Assembly: GCF_024159085.1 (NCBI RefSeq)
Contig: NZ_JAMZDE010000006.1
Coordinates: forward strand, 356,479 to 420,478
DNA from: Idiomarina rhizosphaerae
GTDB taxonomy: Bacteria; Pseudomonadota; Gammaproteobacteria; Enterobacterales; Alteromonadaceae
DNA: 64,000 bases
Reading direction: 5' to 3'
Under the pieces are notes generated by a model. It saw only the letters and a list, made by a program, of their open reading frames with translations. It was not told the origin of the DNA and did not search any database. The translations under genes were made by a program, and so were the position numbers. Positions 26,716-35,024 of this stretch are shown in pieces. How positions within the stretch are numbered: position 1 is the stretch's first letter; the number at the start of each line of letters is the position of its first letter.

Positions 26716-27824
26716 TGTTTCAGCGTTATATTGGACTGATGTCGGGCACCAGTATGGATGCGGTTGACGCGGCATTAGTTCAGATAGATGCGCAAGGCAC
26801 GCCCAGACTTGAAGCTCATCACTCTTTGTCTTTCCCCCCGGAATTACGTACTCGCTTATTGGCTTTAAGCCACACAGACAACTGGCAGGCCGATGAGCTG
26901 GCCGGTTTAGACATTGCTTTTTCCGAGCTCAGTGCCGAAGTGGTACGCCAACTTCTTGAACAGGCCGATATAACAGCAAAAGAAGTTACCGCTATTGCCA
27001 GTCACGGGCAAACCGTTCGGCACAAACCCAATTCAATACCAGCTTACACCTGCCAAATAGGCGATCCTACACGGCTGGCTTTGGGTACGGGTATTGATGT
27101 GATTTACGATTTTCGTCGCAAAGACATCGCCGCAGGTGGTCAGGGTGCGCCGTTAGTTCCCGCTTTTCATAAGCAGGTTTTTGCCCGCAAGAATCAAAGC
27201 ATTGCAGTGATTAATTTAGGTGGTATTGCTAATGTCACCTGGCTCGGTCATGAAGGACAACTACTGGGCTTCGATACAGGACCTGCCAACACCCTGCTCG
27301 ATCAATGGGTTCAGCATAATGACTCAAGTAAGAGCTTCGATAAAAACGCCCAACTTGCGAGTGCGGGCAAGCTTCAGCCCGAACTGTTAAGACGTTTATT
27401 ACAGCATCCGTTCTTTGCCAAGCCAGCTCCCAAAAGTACGGGTCGCGAGGAGTTCAACCTAAATTGGCTGCAACAACAATTGGCAGGGCAGGATATATCC
27501 CCGGCTGATATACAGCGCACTTTGACCGAACTTACCGCTATTAGCATCAAAGATGCACTGACAACCTTGCCACAACAGCCCGATACGGCTTATTTTTGTG
27601 GTGGAGGCACCCGAAACCCATTATTGATGGAGCGCTTAACTGAGCTCTTAGCGCCGATTCAATGCGATACTACAGCAAGTTTAGGCGTTGACCCGCAATG
27701 GGTTGAGGCAATCGCTTTTGCCTGGTTAGGCTGGTGTTACGAGCATAAAAAACCGGGTAACCAGCCTGAAGTTACAGGAGCCAGCCACCCGGTTGTTTTA
27801 GGCGCTAAAGTCCTACATCAATAG
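26715..27824 (+). CDS. anmK: anhydro-N-acetylmuramic acid kinase AnmK
   Basis: It opens the anhydro ring of recycled anhMurNAc and phosphorylates it to MurNAc-6-phosphate. YIGLMSGTSMDAVDAALV is the N-terminal family signature; IASHGQTVRHKP, INLGGIANVTWLG and GFDTGPANTLLD form the ATP and sugar site. 369 aa, typical. It starts inside the mepM stop (TAATG). With amgK and murU elsewhere in this window it suggests that an anhydroMurNAc salvage route operates; the linking phosphatase is not in the window. Confidence 0.95.
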   Translation: MFQRYIGLMSGTSMDAVDAALVQIDAQGTPRLEAHHSLSFPPELRTRLLALSHTDNWQADELAGLDIAFSELSAEVVRQLLEQADITAKEVTAIASHGQTVRHKPNSIPAYTCQIGDPTRLALGTGIDVIYDFRRKDIAAGGQGAPLVPAFHKQVFARKNQSIAVINLGGIANVTWLGHEGQLLGFDTGPANTLLDQWVQHNDSSKSFDKNAQLASAGKLQPELLRRLLQHPFFAKPAPKSTGREEFNLNWLQQQLAGQDISPADIQRTLTELTAISIKDALTTLPQQPDTAYFCGGGTRNPLLMERLTELLAPIQCDTTASLGVDPQWVEAIAFAWLGWCYEHKKPGNQPEVTGASHPVVLGAKVLHQ

Positions 27825-27829
27825 CAGCG

Positions 27830-29146
27830 TTATTCAGCACCCAGTTCTTTGAAGGCGTCCCGAGTCAGGTTTTCATTGCCATCAGCCCCAACGACAATAC
27901 TGTCTTCAATACGCACACCGCCGTATGGACGCAACTCATCAACTTTCTCCCAGTTAATGTCAGCACTGTCTTTGTGCTCTTCCAATAGCTGGTCTACCAC
28001 GTATAAGCCCGGCTCAATAGTGAAGACGTGGCCAACTTCAATGTCTCGTAGTAAGCGTAAAAACGGATGACGCTCACTGCGCTCGTAGCTGTTGCCTTTG
28101 TCATCTTTCAAGAAGCCGCCAACATCATGTACCTGCAAACCAATAAAGTGGCCTAACCCGTGCGGCATAAAGGCACTGGTGTAACCTTTGTCGTAAATGC
28201 TTTGCGCATCACCTTTAATAAACTCGAAGTCAGTTAAAATTTGCGCGACTTTCAGATGCATAGATACATGCAGGTCGTAATAGCTCACACCTGGTTTAAT
28301 CTCGCTCAACAGCTCTTGTTGAGCTTTATCCATAGCTTCAACCAAATCCGCGTAGAAACCCTCTTCATAAGCGTATGAGCGGGTTATATCAGAGCAATAG
28401 CCACGGTAGCGTGCGCCAGCATCAATTAAGAACGAACGGATTTGCTTAGGCGGAACGGTGTCGTATACGTCGTAATGCAAAATTGCGGAATGGCTGTTCA
28501 ATGCAACAATGCTATTGTAAGGCACCTGTGACTCACGAAAGTCGATAGCGCTCAGGTAAGCATGGTGTATTTCCAGCTCGCTTTTACCGGCAAAAAAAGC
28601 TTCTTTTGCTGCAACATGGGCTTTTGCCGCTAAGCGGTTGGCTTCGCGCAAATTATCCACTTCCCATTGCGTTTTTATTGAGCGGTGGAAATGCAGATGA
28701 TCAATCAATGCCTGCGGGTTACGTGCTTTGACTTTCCAGTCGCTGACTGGCTGTGCAAAGTCTTCACCAATAAAGGCAGACTGTTCTAAGTCACTGCCTA
28801 AATCTTCCGTCAGCGTGCTTAAGTCGTCGATAATTTTTAAATCGACATGCTGCTGCCATTCTTCTTCCGGCACGTTAACCGGAGCATGCCAGAAGTCCCG
28901 AGCCTGAAATAAGTAAACCGTAGGACGTTGGCTACCCTTACGATAAAAAATAGCACTTTTGGGGCTTTCTGTGACCGGAACCCAATATTTAAATAGCGGA
29001 TTAACCCGGTACGGCGGCGCGTTATCGTCGAGAAAATCAACTCGTGGCTGGCCCGAGTAAACCAAAACGGATTCAAACTGATTATCTTCTAACGCTTTAT
29101 CAAAGCGGCTACAAACTGTCTTGATGTGTTCTGCGTACGCGCTCAT
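27830..29146 (-). CDS. pepQ: Xaa-Pro dipeptidase PepQ
   Basis: An M24 'pita-bread' metallopeptidase splitting dipeptides with C-terminal proline. The five metal ligands are visible: two Asp in LIDAGARYRGYCSDITRSY, His in HGLGHFIGLQVHD, Glu in TIEPGLYVV and Glu in GVRIEDSIVV. 438 aa matches bacterial PepQ. The start codon directly abuts the T run of a terminator hairpin whose 3' arm supplies the Shine-Dalgarno GAGG (29157-29154). Converges with anmK, 5 bp apart. Confidence 0.95.
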   Translation of the reverse strand: MSAYAEHIKTVCSRFDKALEDNQFESVLVYSGQPRVDFLDDNAPPYRVNPLFKYWVPVTESPKSAIFYRKGSQRPTVYLFQARDFWHAPVNVPEEEWQQHVDLKIIDDLSTLTEDLGSDLEQSAFIGEDFAQPVSDWKVKARNPQALIDHLHFHRSIKTQWEVDNLREANRLAAKAHVAAKEAFFAGKSELEIHHAYLSAIDFRESQVPYNSIVALNSHSAILHYDVYDTVPPKQIRSFLIDAGARYRGYCSDITRSYAYEEGFYADLVEAMDKAQQELLSEIKPGVSYYDLHVSMHLKVAQILTDFEFIKGDAQSIYDKGYTSAFMPHGLGHFIGLQVHDVGGFLKDDKGNSYERSERHPFLRLLRDIEVGHVFTIEPGLYVVDQLLEEHKDSADINWEKVDELRPYGGVRIEDSIVVGADGNENLTRDAFKELGAE

Positions 29147-29175
29147 AAAAAAACCTCACAAAAAATTGTGAGGTT
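29147..29175 (-). terminator. rho-independent terminator abutting the pepQ start
   Basis: On the minus strand AACCTCACAA (29175-29166), loop TTTT, TTGTGAGGTT (29161-29152) and a T run end exactly at the pepQ ATG (29146). It would stop transcripts arriving from erpA. The 3' arm holds the GAGG used to translate pepQ. Confidence 0.8.
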
Positions 29176-29204
29176 ATTCTAGCGGAAAAGCCAAAAAATT
29201 TCAG
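29176..29204 (-). promoter_or_regulatory. probable sigma-70 promoter for pepQ overlapping the terminator
   Basis: Minus strand CTGAAA (29204-29199), a 17-bp spacer, then TAGAAT (29181-29176). The expected start of transcription is near 29169, inside the ascending arm of the hairpin, so a transcript from here could not fold the full hairpin. Confidence 0.45.
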
Positions 29205-29228
29205 CTGTTCCCGGGGGGAAGCTAAAGC

Positions 29229-29579
29229 CTAAACGGAAAAGCTGGAGCCACAACCACAGGTTGTTGTGGCATTCGGGTTGTCGACAAAAAAGCGTGAGCC
29301 CTGCAGCCCTTCTTCGTAGCTGACCACGCCACCCATTAAATACTGTAAACTCATTGGATCAACCAACAGGGTGACACCGTTTTTTTCAATTTCCATATCA
29401 CCCGGGTTTTTCTTTTCATCAAAGGTAAAACCATATTGGAAGCCCGAACAGCCGCCTCCAGTTACGTAGACACGCAACTTCAAATTTGGATTCTCTTCTT
29501 CAGCAATCAGCTTACCCACTTTGCTTGCCGCTTGTTCAGTGAACTCAATCGGCATTGCCTGCTCTGCTGCACTGCTCAT
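29229..29579 (-). CDS. erpA: iron-sulfur cluster insertion protein ErpA
   Basis: An A-type carrier delivering Fe-S clusters to target proteins such as those of isoprenoid synthesis. The three ligand cysteines are C44 (GGGCSGF), C108 and C110 ([10 protein letters not shown]). The length (116 aa) is that of ErpA, with a slightly longer N-terminus than IscA. The neighbourhood with clc and hemL matches the E. coli hemL-clcA-erpA order, which favours ErpA over IscA or SufA. Confidence 0.93.
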   Translation of the reverse strand: MSSAAEQAMPIEFTEQAASKVGKLIAEEENPNLKLRVYVTGGGCSGFQYGFTFDEKKNPGDMEIEKNGVTLLVDPMSLQYLMGGVVSYEEGLQGSRFFVDNPNATTTCGCGSSFSV

Positions 29580-29635
29580 GATTTCTCTACCTTAGTTGAA
29601 CTCTACTGCTATTTTCTCTTACCTGAGTATTTTGG

Positions 29636-30382
29636 TCAAGTATCGCCGTCACTACGCACACCGGGGTTTGCATCGCCACGGCTAATCTCTTTCCAGAAAA
29701 ACGTTCGATCCAACGTTCCTCTACCACCTTTGGTTAGCTGCACTTTTACTTCAACCCGCTCAGGCACAAGCCCTTCAGGCATAAAGAAGTCGCCCTCATA
29801 CAAAGAGAAATAGCGCATAGAAAAACTGCGATCATCTTGTCCTATATTGGCCAGTTTCAGTAAATCATACCGCTTTTTCTTGCCATCAATACGGCCGACC
29901 AGTTCAACGGTGACATTACCCTGCACAAAGCTGCGACGCTGCTCAATTTGCAGTACCGCCAGAGAAAAATGGAAATGATTTTCCGAACGATTCTGAGTAA
30001 CGGTTAAAGAGTCTATAGTAACACCGCTTTCCTGTAGCTCCGGCGCCATAATTTTCTGATAAAACGCTAAGTCACGACGCAAACCATAGTTATCATTTTG
30101 TAACGCGCTCAACTCGTCCTGCAAACTTTGATTTGCCGAGCGCTCAATGTCTAGCTCAACTTGCAGAACGTGGCGTTGATACTCCATCTGTTCAATGCGC
30201 TGATAAAGCTGCTCAAGTTGCTGCGACTGCTTCGAAACTTCTTCTTTCAAGGCTTTTGCATGCCAAACTCCGGCTAAATAAGCCAGGTAAACAACCAAAA
30301 CAGCAACACAGATCAACAACACAAATACCGGGAAAGCTCCCCAGCGCTGTTGCCAGTATTTCAGGTTAAAATAGGGCTTCAT
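29636..30382 (-). CDS. DUF6776-like membrane-anchored coiled-coil protein
   Basis: One membrane segment near the N-terminus (about residues 18-42, FPVFVLLICVAVLVVYLAYL) is followed by a long coiled coil (about 50-110, heptad-like KQSQQLEQLYQRIEQM). A beta-rich C-terminal domain (about 120-240) contains SLAVLQIEQRRSFVQGNVTV and FSMRYFSLYEGDFFMPEG. This layout fits the DUF6776 family found beside erpA in several gammaproteobacteria. The soluble part is probably periplasmic. It lies 56 bp upstream of erpA on the same strand. Role unknown. Confidence 0.7.
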   Translation of the reverse strand: MKPYFNLKYWQQRWGAFPVFVLLICVAVLVVYLAYLAGVWHAKALKEEVSKQSQQLEQLYQRIEQMEYQRHVLQVELDIERSANQSLQDELSALQNDNYGLRRDLAFYQKIMAPELQESGVTIDSLTVTQNRSENHFHFSLAVLQIEQRRSFVQGNVTVELVGRIDGKKKRYDLLKLANIGQDDRSFSMRYFSLYEGDFFMPEGLVPERVEVKVQLTKGGRGTLDRTFFWKEISRGDANPGVRSDGDT

Positions 30383-30477
30383 AACTTCCAGCTCATTTCC
30401 ATCAAGCGTTTATGCTGATATGTTATTGATAAATATGCAAGCTCATCCCACGGTTTAAGGTAAGGATCTTATTTTAA

Positions 30478-32172
30478 ATGGCCTCTAACTCGGTATTCCG
30501 ACAGCAACTGCGCAAACAGCTGGCGACCCCGTCGACCACTATCGCCATTTGTTTAATGGGTCTGGCCGGCGGTATTCTTGCAGCTCTTATGATTGCAGGA
30601 TTTCGCCTGGCGATAGAGCAAGGTGCTTATCTTGTCGGTAATGAAAGCTATTGGCAACAGCCTTTACCAACCACTTACCGGTTTCTTCTGCCGATTATTG
30701 CCGCGGCTATTGTTTATCTTCTATTCCGGGTGTCGGGTTCTAAGCATGTACGCATGGGTATTCCCTACGTTATCCATCGTATGAAACAGCATTACGGCAT
30801 GCTGCCCTGGCGCAGTACGGTGAACCAGTTTTTTGGAGGGATAATTGCATTGGTTGCAGGTTTCAGTGTTGGCCGCGAAGGGCCTGCTGTTCATTTAGGC
30901 GCCGCGGCAGCTACCTGGCTTGGTTTTCATTTCGACGCCCCAAAAAACTCCATACGAACCCTTGCGGCCTGTGGTATTGCAGCAGCTATCGCGGCCTCTT
31001 TTAACACGCCGTTGGCAGCTATGGTTCTGGTAATGGAAGTGGTACTGCGGGAATACAAAGTTCACGTTTTTATACCCGTAATGCTGTCGGCGGTAGCTGG
31101 TTCGCTAATTACCGAAGAGATTTTTGGCGTAGCCTCTGAGCTGGCCGTGCTCTCAGCTCAGGATATTCCAACCACGCAACTTCCCTGGGTTATGATACTG
31201 GGCGTTGTACTAGGCTTTGTCGGGGTATTGTTCAAAAAGCTCATGCTGGATGTCATGGCAACCGTACAAGACATGTCATTGCTTACCCGCTTGCTCTTTG
31301 CCGGACTTATTACCGCGATGCTGGCCGTCATCATTCCCAGCAGCTTAGGTCCGGGGCTTACAGCCATTGAGCAGGTATTGAATCATCAGGGTGAAATATC
31401 GCTGCTGACCACCTTACTCATAGCAAAGCTTTTTGCCTCGGCTATCGCTTTAGGTATGGGCATACCCGGAGGTTTAATTGGTGCGGTTTTTGGTATTGGA
31501 GCCATTATTGCAGCGGTATTTGTCGGCGCAGTTAACGGTCTGGATATTCAACAGCCACTGTCCTTCGACAGCTTCATTCTGCTTGGAATGGCAGGCATTT
31601 TAGCGGCCTGTATTCACGCACCAATGGCAGCTCTGCTCGCTATTGTCGAGTTGTCTCGCAGTGTGGAAATTATTATTCCCGCTATGTTAGTTATTGTGCC
31701 TGCCTATCTCATTTCCAGTCAGCTACTAAAATCTAAATCCATTTTCATCTCCCAGTTAGAGCTGCAGGGTTTACCTTACCAACTGGCTCCGGTGCATGTC
31801 GCTTTACAGAAAACCGGTGTTGAAAACGTTATGGAAACAGATTTCAAATTGCTGCTTGAGCCCACTCAGAACGAGCTGGTGGATTCACTTGAATCTGCGC
31901 AGGCGAAAACCGTTATTGTCATGTCTGTCGATGAAGATAATCAGGCACTTTATCGCCTGGTGACTTATGATATCAACGCCGGCGACAGTCCCAGCCTGAG
32001 CTACACTCCTATTAAAGGAATTCGGGTCACGTCGACTCTGGCCGAAGTGTATGATGAAATTGGAGCCCAACGCCGGGGTGCTGTATATGTTTATGAGACC
32101 GACGACGGCCAGCCCTGCGGCATTGTTACCTGGGAACTTGTTCGTAAAGCCCTACAGAGAGAACTCGCATGA
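30478..32172 (+). CDS. clcA: CLC-family chloride channel / proton antiporter
   Basis: A polytopic CLC protein. GREGPAVHLGAA is the filter motif with the gating glutamate, and AASFNTPLAAMVLVMEVVL the next conserved segment. The usual first filter motif GSGIP is not seen; the matching region reads SGSKHVRMGIPYV. The third (GxFxP) region reads MGIPGGLIGAVFGIG. The C-terminal 130 residues resemble a cytoplasmic regulatory (CBS-like) part. The position beside erpA and hemL is that of E. coli clcA, but the filter differences suggest a distinct subfamily, so the symbol is tentative. The stop overlaps hemJ by 4 bp. Confidence 0.85.
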   Translation: MASNSVFRQQLRKQLATPSTTIAICLMGLAGGILAALMIAGFRLAIEQGAYLVGNESYWQQPLPTTYRFLLPIIAAAIVYLLFRVSGSKHVRMGIPYVIHRMKQHYGMLPWRSTVNQFFGGIIALVAGFSVGREGPAVHLGAAAATWLGFHFDAPKNSIRTLAACGIAAAIAASFNTPLAAMVLVMEVVLREYKVHVFIPVMLSAVAGSLITEEIFGVASELAVLSAQDIPTTQLPWVMILGVVLGFVGVLFKKLMLDVMATVQDMSLLTRLLFAGLITAMLAVIIPSSLGPGLTAIEQVLNHQGEISLLTTLLIAKLFASAIALGMGIPGGLIGAVFGIGAIIAAVFVGAVNGLDIQQPLSFDSFILLGMAGILAACIHAPMAALLAIVELSRSVEIIIPAMLVIVPAYLISSQLLKSKSIFISQLELQGLPYQLAPVHVALQKTGVENVMETDFKLLLEPTQNELVDSLESAQAKTVIVMSVDEDNQALYRLVTYDINAGDSPSLSYTPIKGIRVTSTLAEVYDEIGAQRRGAVYVYETDDGQPCGIVTWELVRKALQRELA

Positions 32173-32600
32173 CATGGATACTATGGGTTAAAGCCCTGCA
32201 CATTGCTTTTATGGTGGCCTGGTTCGCCGGCATCTTTTACTTACCGCGTTTATTTGTTTATCACGCAATGAACGCCAAGCCAGCGGTAGACGAGCAACTC
32301 TGCATAATGGAAAGGCGCTTACTCTACTTCGTCACCCCCTTCGCCATTCTTACGCTCATTTTCGGTGTCGTACTTATTTTTGCCTATGGTTCAGCCTGGT
32401 TTGCCGCCAGTGGCTGGATGCACACTAAACTGGTACTGGTGTTACTACTTTTTGTGTATCACGGTTACTGTTTCAAACTATTGAAGGACTTTAAAACCGG
32501 TACCAACCGTCGCAGCCACCGGTTTTACCGAGTGTTTAACGAGCTCCCGGTACTGGCACTTTTCGCTATTATCATTTTAGCGGTAGTTAAGCCTTATTAG
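32169..32600 (+). CDS. hemJ: protoporphyrinogen IX oxidase HemJ
   Basis: A small (143 aa) integral membrane protein with four membrane segments and the HemJ/UPF0093 signature: VKALHIAFMVAWFAGIFYLP with the conserved His, MERRLLYFVTPFAILTLIFG, and HTKLVLVLLLFVYHGYC. It oxidises protoporphyrinogen IX in bacteria lacking HemG and HemY. It overlaps the CLC gene by 4 bp and lies near hemL, consistent with a haem role. Confidence 0.92.
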   Translation: MTWILWVKALHIAFMVAWFAGIFYLPRLFVYHAMNAKPAVDEQLCIMERRLLYFVTPFAILTLIFGVVLIFAYGSAWFAASGWMHTKLVLVLLLFVYHGYCFKLLKDFKTGTNRRSHRFYRVFNELPVLALFAIIILAVVKPY

Positions 32601-32624
32601 ATTCTCTTGTGCCGCATGATTTGC

Positions 32625-32664
32625 TATAGTGTGCGCCCAGTGACATTCTGCGGCAGAGGCGCAC
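32625..32664 (+). promoter_or_regulatory. extended -10 promoter and leader stem ahead of pyrB
   Basis: TGCTATAGT (TATAGT at 32625-32630) is an extended -10 box. GTGCGCC (32631-32637) can pair with GGCGCAC (32658-32664), and the CTGCGGCAG between them is itself palindromic. The only GAGG near the ATG (32656-32659) lies partly in this stem. Confidence 0.4.
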
Positions 32665-32670
32665 CCAAAG

Positions 32671-33684
32671 ATGAATTTCACCGGCTCCAACATTCTTTCT
32701 GTAAATCAGTTCAATCGCGACAGCATTGACTACATATTTTCCGTTGCGGACAAGATGCAACCTTACGCCCGGCGTAAAACACGCACTCGAGTTCTTGACG
32801 GCGCTATCCTCGGTAACCTTTTCTTCGAACCTTCTACCCGTACCCGGGTAAGCTTCGGCACGGCGTTCAACCTGTTAGGGGGCGAAGTCCGTGAAACTAC
32901 CGGCATGGAAAGCTCGGCCATTGCAAAGGGCGAATCGCTTTACGACACCGCTCGCGTATTAAGCAGCTACAGCGACGTTATTGCCATGCGACACCCCAAG
33001 TCGGGCTCAGTAAAAGAGTTTGCTGAAGGCAGTCGGGTACCGGTCATTAACGGCGGTGACGGCGCAAACGAGCATCCGACTCAGGCATTGCTGGACCTTT
33101 ACACTATCCAGAAAGAACTGGCGTACCATCAGCAGAGCATTGATAACATGCACATTTGCATGATTGGCGACCTGAAGTACGGACGTACAGTACATTCACT
33201 GTCCACTTTACTCTCTATGTACAAGAACATTAAGTTCACTTTAATTTCGCCACGTGAACTTTCTATGCCGGGCTCCGTATTAGATACGCTGGAAAACGCA
33301 GGTCACCGTGTAACGGTTACAGAAAAAGTCGACGGTATTGTCGACGCTGATATTGTCTATCAGACTCGAATTCAGCAAGAGCGTTTTGCCAGCCCGGAAG
33401 ACGCTGATCAGTATCGTGGTAAGTTTCGTTTAAATCAGGACATTTACACTAAACACTACAAACCCAATACGGTCATCATGCATCCTTTGCCGCGGGATTC
33501 GCGCGCCGAAGCTAATGAATTGGATAACGACTTAAACCAAAACCCCAACCTGGCTATTTTCCGTCAGGCTGACAACGGAGTTCTCATTCGTATGGCTTTG
33601 TTTGCATTAACACTTGGGGTCGTTGATCAGGTTGATAAACACCAATGTGATGTCATCTGGTACAGCGAAAAAAGCCAACAGTAA
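32671..33684 (+). CDS. pyrB: aspartate carbamoyltransferase, catalytic chain
   Basis: It condenses carbamoyl phosphate and aspartate, the first committed step of pyrimidine synthesis. FFEPSTRTRVSFGTAFNLLG is the carbamoyl-phosphate site, HPTQALLDLYTI and IMHPLPRDSRAE the other substrate motifs. At 337 aa it is longer than the E. coli chain (311). No regulatory pyrI gene follows; hemL is next after 15 bp. It probably has its own promoter. Confidence 0.95.
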   Translation: MNFTGSNILSVNQFNRDSIDYIFSVADKMQPYARRKTRTRVLDGAILGNLFFEPSTRTRVSFGTAFNLLGGEVRETTGMESSAIAKGESLYDTARVLSSYSDVIAMRHPKSGSVKEFAEGSRVPVINGGDGANEHPTQALLDLYTIQKELAYHQQSIDNMHICMIGDLKYGRTVHSLSTLLSMYKNIKFTLISPRELSMPGSVLDTLENAGHRVTVTEKVDGIVDADIVYQTRIQQERFASPEDADQYRGKFRLNQDIYTKHYKPNTVIMHPLPRDSRAEANELDNDLNQNPNLAIFRQADNGVLIRMALFALTLGVVDQVDKHQCDVIWYSEKSQQ

Positions 33685-33699
33685 AGAGGTAGTTACGAC

Positions 33700-34983
33700 A
33701 TGAGTCGCTCAGAAGAACTATACACTAAAGCACAAATCAGTATCCCTGGCGGCGTTAACTCGCCGGTTCGGGCTTTTAATGGCGTTGGTGGCAGCCCCAT
33801 CTTCTTTGAGAGTGCTGAAGGCGCTTATATGATTGATGCAGACGGCAAACGTTATATCGATTACGTCGGCTCATGGGGCCCAATGATTTTGGGGCATAAC
33901 CACCCGGCAGTGTTAGAAGCCACCCTGCAGGCCGCCAAGCGAGGCCTGAGCTTCGGCACACCAACGGAAGTTGAAATCACCATGGCGGAGACTATTCGCA
34001 AAATAGTCCCTTCTATTGAAAAAGTGCGCATGGTGAACTCCGGCACTGAAGCCACGATGACTGCCATTCGTCTGGCACGCGGCTATACCGGCCGGGATAA
34101 AATTCTGAAGTTTGAAGGTAACTACCACGGCCACGCCGACTCCTTGCTGGTTAAAGCCGGTTCCGGAGCATTAACTTTGGGCGTTCCTAACTCTCCCGGC
34201 ATTCCGGAAGACTTCGCAAAACATACTTTAACCGCGACTTACAACGATATTGAATCGGTAAAACAAATTTTCTCTGAAATGGGCGATGAAATTGCCTGCA
34301 TTATTGTTGAACCAGTTGCCGGTAACATGAACTGTATTCCACCAGTTGAAGGCTTTTTGGAAGGCTTACGCAGCATTTGTGACGACCACGGTTCAGTTCT
34401 GATTTTTGACGAAGTTATGACCGGCTTCCGTGTAGCTCCGGGCGGCGCTCAGGATCGTTACAAGATTAAACCGGACCTCACTACTTTGGGTAAAGTCATT
34501 GGCGGTGGCATGCCGGTTGGCGCTTTTGGCGGTAAAAAAGAAATCATGGACTACATTGCGCCAGTGGGCCCTGTGTATCAGGCAGGAACCTTGTCGGGTA
34601 ACCCGGTCGCCATGGCAGCAGGCTTAGCAGCGTTACAGCAATTATCCACCCCAGGGCTTTACGAGCAGCTTTACCAGCGCGTTGACACGCTGCTCGACGG
34701 TTTACAAGAACTCGCTGACAAGGCTGGCGTACCAATGACAACAAACCGTGCCGGTTCTATGTTTGGTTTCTTCTTTACCGAAGAGCCTGAAGTAACCACT
34801 TACGCTCAAGCTACGCAGTGCAATATGGCGCACTTTAAAACGTTTTATCACGCCATGTTAGAACAAGGCGTGTATCTTGCGCCATCAGCCTTTGAAGGTG
34901 GCTTCATGTCAGCAGCGCACAGCGAAGAAGACATTCAAAACACTCTGAATGCCGCTGAAAAAGCCTTTTCTAAGTTAGTCTAA
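33700..34983 (+). CDS. hemL: glutamate-1-semialdehyde 2,1-aminomutase HemL
   Basis: A PLP enzyme making 5-aminolevulinate in the C5 haem pathway. The N-terminal [17 protein letters not shown] is the family signature. The PLP lysine is K265 in [14 protein letters not shown], at the same residue number as the E. coli enzyme, and [11 protein letters not shown] is the cofactor Asp motif. 427 aa. Ribosome site AAGAGG precedes the ATG. A terminator follows at once. Confidence 0.96.
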   Translation: MSRSEELYTKAQISIPGGVNSPVRAFNGVGGSPIFFESAEGAYMIDADGKRYIDYVGSWGPMILGHNHPAVLEATLQAAKRGLSFGTPTEVEITMAETIRKIVPSIEKVRMVNSGTEATMTAIRLARGYTGRDKILKFEGNYHGHADSLLVKAGSGALTLGVPNSPGIPEDFAKHTLTATYNDIESVKQIFSEMGDEIACIIVEPVAGNMNCIPPVEGFLEGLRSICDDHGSVLIFDEVMTGFRVAPGGAQDRYKIKPDLTTLGKVIGGGMPVGAFGGKKEIMDYIAPVGPVYQAGTLSGNPVAMAAGLAALQQLSTPGLYEQLYQRVDTLLDGLQELADKAGVPMTTNRAGSMFGFFFTEEPEVTTYAQATQCNMAHFKTFYHAMLEQGVYLAPSAFEGGFMSAAHSEEDIQNTLNAAEKAFSKLV

Positions 34984-34995
34984 CACTGCAGCTGT

Positions 34996-35024
34996 AGCGC
35001 CTGGCCTTGGCCCCGGCGCTTTTA
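34996..35024 (+). terminator. terminator of hemL
   Basis: AGCGCC (34996-35001) pairs with GGCGCT (35015-35020), with an inner GGCC/GGCC pairing, followed by TTTT. The T run overlaps the mrcB stop codon on the opposite strand. The U tract is short. Confidence 0.6.
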
